A DNA stretch of 64,000 bases from contig NZ_BPIK01000001.1 of the NCBI RefSeq assembly GCF_026004075.1, forward strand, positions 1,466,041 to 1,530,040, in the 5' to 3' direction. Position 1 is the first letter of the stretch. Each line of letters starts with the position of its first letter. The notes below the pieces were generated by a model that saw only the letters and a program-made list of their open reading frames with translations, made no database searches and was not told the DNA's origin. The stretch is from Meiothermus sp. GTDB lineage: Bacteria; Deinococcota; Deinococci; Deinococcales; Thermaceae. The position numbers and the translations under genes were made by a program. This document shows positions 61,020 through 64,000 of the stretch, in pieces.

Positions 61020-62702
61020 TCAATCGGTGAGGGCAGCAGCCACCCCCGACTCTCTCGGCACGTAAGCCCAGGCCGCCGGACGCACCCCCTGCGCCAGCAA
61101 GGCCCCGGCCACGGCCTGCTTGAGCTCGCTCAGGCCCTGCCCCCGCACCGCCGAAACCGGCAAACCACCCAGCCGCTCCTTGAGGAACTCGAGGTCGTAG
61201 CCCCCGGCAGCATCGGCCTTGGAGAGCACCAGCACCCGCGGCGACTCCACGCCCAGTTCGGCCAGCAGGTCTTCCACCACCTGATAGCGCTCCAGCGCCC
61301 CTTCCTGCGAGGCGTCTAGCACGTGCAAAAGCACATCGGCGTCGCGCAGCTCCTCCAGGGTGGAGCGGAAAGCCTCCAGCAAGTCGCCCGGCATGTGCCG
61401 TATGAAGCCCACCGTGTCGGTGAACAGCACCTCACCTATACCCGTCAGAAAACCCCGGCGGGTCAGCGGGCGCAGGGTGGCGAACAGTTTGTTCTCCCCT
61501 TCATCGCCTTTTTTAGCCAGGGCGTGCATCAGGGTGGTCTTGCCGGCGTTGGTATAACCCACCACCCCCACAATGGGCAGGCCCGATTTGTCCCGCTGGC
61601 GGCGGGTCTCCTGGCGCCGCCCGGCAATTTCTTGCAGCTTGCGGGTGAGTTCGGCGATGCGGTCTTGCAGGCGGCGGCGGTCGACCTCGAGCTTGGTCTC
61701 CCCCGGCCCCCGGGTTCCGATACCACCCCCCAGACGCGACAGCTCTTTACCCTTACCTACCAGCCGGGGCAGCAGGTATTTGAGCTGGGCCAGCTCAACC
61801 TGCACCTTGGCCTCGGGGGTGCGGGCGTGCTGGGCGAAGATGTCCAGAATGAGCTGGGTGCGATCCAGCACCTTGAGGCCAGTAATGGTTTCCAGTTCGC
61901 GGGCCTGGGCTGCGCTCAGGTCAATTCCGAAGATGAGGGTGCCGGCGTTCTGGTGGTAAGCGTGGGAAACCAGCTCCTCCACCTTACCGCGCCCCACCGC
62001 ATAGCGCGGGTCGAGGCTGGGGCGGAAGACCAGCTCTTTGTGGGCCACCACCGCCCCCGCGGTGCGGGCCAGCTCGGCCAGCTCGGCCAGATCTACCTCG
62101 GCCTGCACCCCCTCGCCCTGGTCTACCCCCACCAGCACCGCCCGCTCCCCCGAGCCATCGCGCAGGTCAAGGCCGCGGGCCTGGCGTGAAAGCTCCTCTT
62201 CCAGCGCTGCCACCGAGGCCGCCAGATCCCACTCGAGGTACTCGTGATAGGGCTTGGAGGGGAAAATTTGCCAGTCTTCTTCATCGGCCTTGGGCGGCGA
62301 GAGCTGGGCCAGGTGCAGCCGGCCGGGGTGGCCCTGCTCGACCTCGAGGGCCGCCATGGCATCCAGGCGGTGCAGGAAGAGCACGGAGAGATCCGGGCGT
62401 GAAAGCCCCCCCGAGCCCAGGTGGGTGTGCAGGATGCGATACCCGGAGAGCCGGGTCTCCACCAGGGCCCTCTCAGGCACTGGCAGCTCTTTGGCATCCC
62501 CCACCGCCACCCGCATCACCCGTCCGCCCCGATCCAGGAGCAGGCTGATGGGCTTACCCAGCTCGCCCGACAAAGTCGCCAGGGTTCGGGCCAGCTCGGC
62601 GGTGAGCAGGCGGTTGGCCCCCACGCGGCGGTTGTACAGGTTGGCAAGGCGCTTCTTCTCGCTGGGTTTCAGACCATTGGTGCGACCGAAGATTTTCTCC
62701 AC
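61020..62702 (-). CDS. hflX: HflX family GTPase
   Basis: 560 residues from a GTG (VEKIFGRTNGLKPSEKK) with AGGTGA upstream; the frame is open to a TTG eight codons earlier. The N-terminal HflX domain and coiled linker carry GGIGTRGPGETKLEVDRR. The GTPase has G1 GYTNAGKTTL, G3 DTVGF and G4 SKAD. HflX splits stalled 70S ribosomes under heat or antibiotic stress. A uORF and terminator in its leader suggest attenuation control. Confidence 0.93.
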   Translation of the reverse strand: MEKIFGRTNGLKPSEKKRLANLYNRRVGANRLLTAELARTLATLSGELGKPISLLLDRGGRVMRVAVGDAKELPVPERALVETRLSGYRILHTHLGSGGLSRPDLSVLFLHRLDAMAALEVEQGHPGRLHLAQLSPPKADEEDWQIFPSKPYHEYLEWDLAASVAALEEELSRQARGLDLRDGSGERAVLVGVDQGEGVQAEVDLAELAELARTAGAVVAHKELVFRPSLDPRYAVGRGKVEELVSHAYHQNAGTLIFGIDLSAAQARELETITGLKVLDRTQLILDIFAQHARTPEAKVQVELAQLKYLLPRLVGKGKELSRLGGGIGTRGPGETKLEVDRRRLQDRIAELTRKLQEIAGRRQETRRQRDKSGLPIVGVVGYTNAGKTTLMHALAKKGDEGENKLFATLRPLTRRGFLTGIGEVLFTDTVGFIRHMPGDLLEAFRSTLEELRDADVLLHVLDASQEGALERYQVVEDLLAELGVESPRVLVLSKADAAGGYDLEFLKERLGGLPVSAVRGQGLSELKQAVAGALLAQGVRPAAWAYVPRESGVAAALTD

Positions 62703-62723
62703 TAATTCATCACCTAAGCCGAG

Positions 62724-62773
62724 CAAAAAGACAAACCCGCTCCTTCCACCTTTCAGGCTTCTGGGAGCGCGGT
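62724..62773 (-). terminator. Intrinsic terminator in hflX leader
   Basis: CGCTCC (62769-62764) pairs with GGAGCG (62743-62738); ACC and GGT extend it with one bulged G. A T-rich tract (TTTGTCTTTTT) follows. There is no upstream minus-strand gene for it to terminate, so it must act on hflX transcription. Confidence 0.6.
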
Positions 62774-62785
62774 TCGTAGTCTCAA
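62753..62785 (-). CDS. Possible uORF in hflX leader
   Basis: Ten codons from TTG (MRLRTALPEA) ending TGA in the loop of the terminator hairpin; its codons overlap the hairpin's 5' arm. TACTCT plus seven bases precedes the TTG. A ribosome stalled on it would prevent the terminator from folding. Very short and with a TTG start, so tentative. Confidence 0.4.
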   Translation of the reverse strand: MRLRTALPEA

Positions 62786-62794
62786 CTTGCTAAG

Positions 62795-62800
62795 AGTATA
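62795..62800 (-). promoter_or_regulatory. hflX -10 box
   Basis: TATACT, read leftwards; the -35 region is weak. It gives a leader of about 85 nt before the hflX start. Confidence 0.5.
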
Positions 62801-62893
62801 GCACCTGTTTTGTCAGGGAAAGATGATAAAGGTCACAGCAGCAGGGCCGCCTGGGCTTTTGTTTATCATTCGTCTTCCTGATAGGCTGGCGCT

Positions 62894-63475
62894 GTGGGAA
62901 GACCCAGGGCTGTGTTCTTCGATTTAGACGATACCGTACTGGCCCCGCGGGCTTCCAACCCCTGGGCCACCTTCAAGCAAGACCACCGGCTTCCAACCCA
63001 TCTGCTCATCCTGGACGGCATCGCTCTGCGCCCACCCCACGAGCAGGCCAAGCTGCACCAGCGGCTGCTGGCCTACGAACAGGCCCTGGCTGCCAGTTCA
63101 AAGGTGCGTGAAGGTATGCCGGAGTTGCTCGAGGCGCTGGCCGCTTTGGGGCTGCCCACCGCCCTGCTCACCAACAACCACCGGGCCGCCACCCAGATGG
63201 CCCTGCAAAAACACGGCCTGGCTTTTGCCCTGGTGCTCACCCGCGAGGAGGCCCCGCCCAAGCCCAGCCCGGCCCTCTTAGAGCGGGCCCTGGAGCATTT
63301 TGGCTTGCAACCCCACGAAGCCCTGTACATCGGGGACTCGGAGGGCGACTGGCAGGCAGCACAGGCCATCGGTCTGCCGGTGTGGTTTCTGGCCACGCCG
63401 CACAACTCGACCTTGCAGCCCCGTTTCGAGTATCCTTTAGAGTTGTTGCAGTCGCTCCTGCAACAGGAGGGGTAA
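62894..63475 (+). CDS. HAD family hydrolase
   Basis: 193 residues from a GTG preceded by TAGGCT plus six bases (leaderless). HAD motifs: I VFFDLDDTV (Asp11, Asp13), II LLTNN, III Lys in PPKPSPALLERAL, IV YIGDSEGD. Small helical cap between I and II. Probably a phosphatase of phosphoglycolate- or nucleotide-type; substrate unknown. Six bases from the next gene. Confidence 0.9.
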   Translation: MGRPRAVFFDLDDTVLAPRASNPWATFKQDHRLPTHLLILDGIALRPPHEQAKLHQRLLAYEQALAASSKVREGMPELLEALAALGLPTALLTNNHRAATQMALQKHGLAFALVLTREEAPPKPSPALLERALEHFGLQPHEALYIGDSEGDWQAAQAIGLPVWFLATPHNSTLQPRFEYPLELLQSLLQQEG

Positions 63476-63480
63476 AGGAT

Positions 63481-64000
63481 ATGCGCGGGTGGTGGGCCTT
63501 GGTGTTTCTGGCGGTGGGGCTGGCCTTTTTCAGCCCCAAAGCCTCGTCCAGTCCGCTGCAAAAAGCCGACTGGATTGTGGTGCTGGGAGCTGCCCAGTAC
63601 AACGGTGAGCCTTCGGTTATCTTCCGTAATCGGCTCGAGGCTGCCCTGCGCCTTTACCGGCAGGGCTACGCCCCCCGCATCGCCGTCACCGGGGGCCGCG
63701 CGCCCGGCGACCGCTACAGCGAAGGTGAGGTGGGCTGCTCGTATCTAAAAACCCGAGGGGTTCCACCCTCGGCCCTCTACTGCGAGCAACAAAGCCGGCG
63801 CACCATTGAGAACCTGACCAACATCGCCCCGGTAGTCGGCAAATCCCAGGTCATCATCGTTACTGACGAGCCGCATCTACCCCGCGCTCTCATCCTGGCC
63901 GAGCAGCTCGGCCTGCGGGCCAGCGGTTTCGCTGTGCATGGGAATTTCAAGGAATCCTACTGGCAGCGCGAAAGCTGGCTGGCCCTTCTGGCCCGGCTGG
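63481..64000 (+). CDS. DUF218 (YdcF/SanA-like) protein, partial
   Basis: 173 codons, cut by the right window edge. ATG with AAAGGA just upstream. One N-terminal hydrophobic segment, then the DUF218 core: DWIVVLGAAQYNGEPS, FRNRLEAALRLYRQGYAPRIAVTGG, RTIENLTNIA and VIIVTDEPHLPRAL. Relatives are envelope-associated and linked to peptidoglycan or vancomycin sensitivity, but activity is not well defined. Confidence 0.88.
   Translation, partial: MRGWWALVFLAVGLAFFSPKASSSPLQKADWIVVLGAAQYNGEPSVIFRNRLEAALRLYRQGYAPRIAVTGGRAPGDRYSEGEVGCSYLKTRGVPPSALYCEQQSRRTIENLTNIAPVVGKSQVIIVTDEPHLPRALILAEQLGLRASGFAVHGNFKESYWQRESWLALLARL

Overview
The window looks like chromosome of a Meiothermus-type member of the Thermales (phylum Deinococcota). 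The assignment is inference from gene content and sequence style. The primary sigma factor has a long N-terminal extension, ribosomal protein L31 lacks most zinc cysteines, and the diderm envelope is served by a BamA and a giant 2798-residue TamB. Many genes carry a TANNNT box only 6-7 bases before the start codon (leaderless mRNAs), and the palindrome CTCGAG is strikingly frequent. No phage, complete insertion sequence, CRISPR array or rRNA operon was found.

Layout. 1-3.9 kb (minus): an operon of a Pro/Gln-rich anchored protein, MoxR AAA+ ATPase, DUF58 protein and two vWA membrane proteins. 4.0-4.9 kb: a hydroxyisobutyrate-dehydrogenase-like enzyme, then a dispersed repeat. 5.1-9.7 kb (minus): a three-gene exopolysaccharide candidate with an NfrB-like glycosyltransferase carrying a c-di-GMP-type MshEN domain, a DUF2334 deacetylase-like lipoprotein and a GH26-like lipoprotein. 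10.1-30.2 kb: housekeeping genes (tRNA-Leu, acpS, rsmF, murA, M24 peptidase, LysM-RlpA, nfo, miaA, hsp20, tdk, rpmE, aroH, metG, rpiA, bcp, proC, tsaB, an RsmC-like methylase, sigA). 30.2-33.9 kb: sufE, an ABC-F ATPase and a GNAT acetyltransferase.

34.2-43.2 kb (plus): a tightly overlapping set of FabH-like ketosynthase, acyl-CoA ligase, alpha/beta hydrolase and MaoC hydratase, followed by a complete LivJHMGF-type ABC transporter and a 3-hydroxybutyrate-dehydrogenase-like enzyme. Together they suggest uptake, CoA activation and catabolism of an unidentified organic acid. 43.2-48.4 kb (minus): dnaG and a 1050-residue zinc-ribbon/class III cyclase/AAA/helical-repeat signalling protein. 49.3-60.5 kb (minus): bamA and tamB. 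The right end holds acyP, hflX, a HAD phosphatase and a partial DUF218 (YdcF-like) gene.

The most unusual features are regulatory. metG is preceded by a 15-codon leaderless leader ORF with a cluster of Met codons (MMRM), whose stop codon lies in the first arm of an anti-terminator hairpin that competes with an intrinsic terminator. This is the architecture of a methionine-responsive transcription attenuator. hflX has a similar uORF-plus-terminator leader, and rpiA has a perfect 11-bp hairpin touching its start codon. Other points of interest are the exopolysaccharide operon, the histone-H1-like tail of SigA, the size of TamB, and a family of short dispersed repeats.
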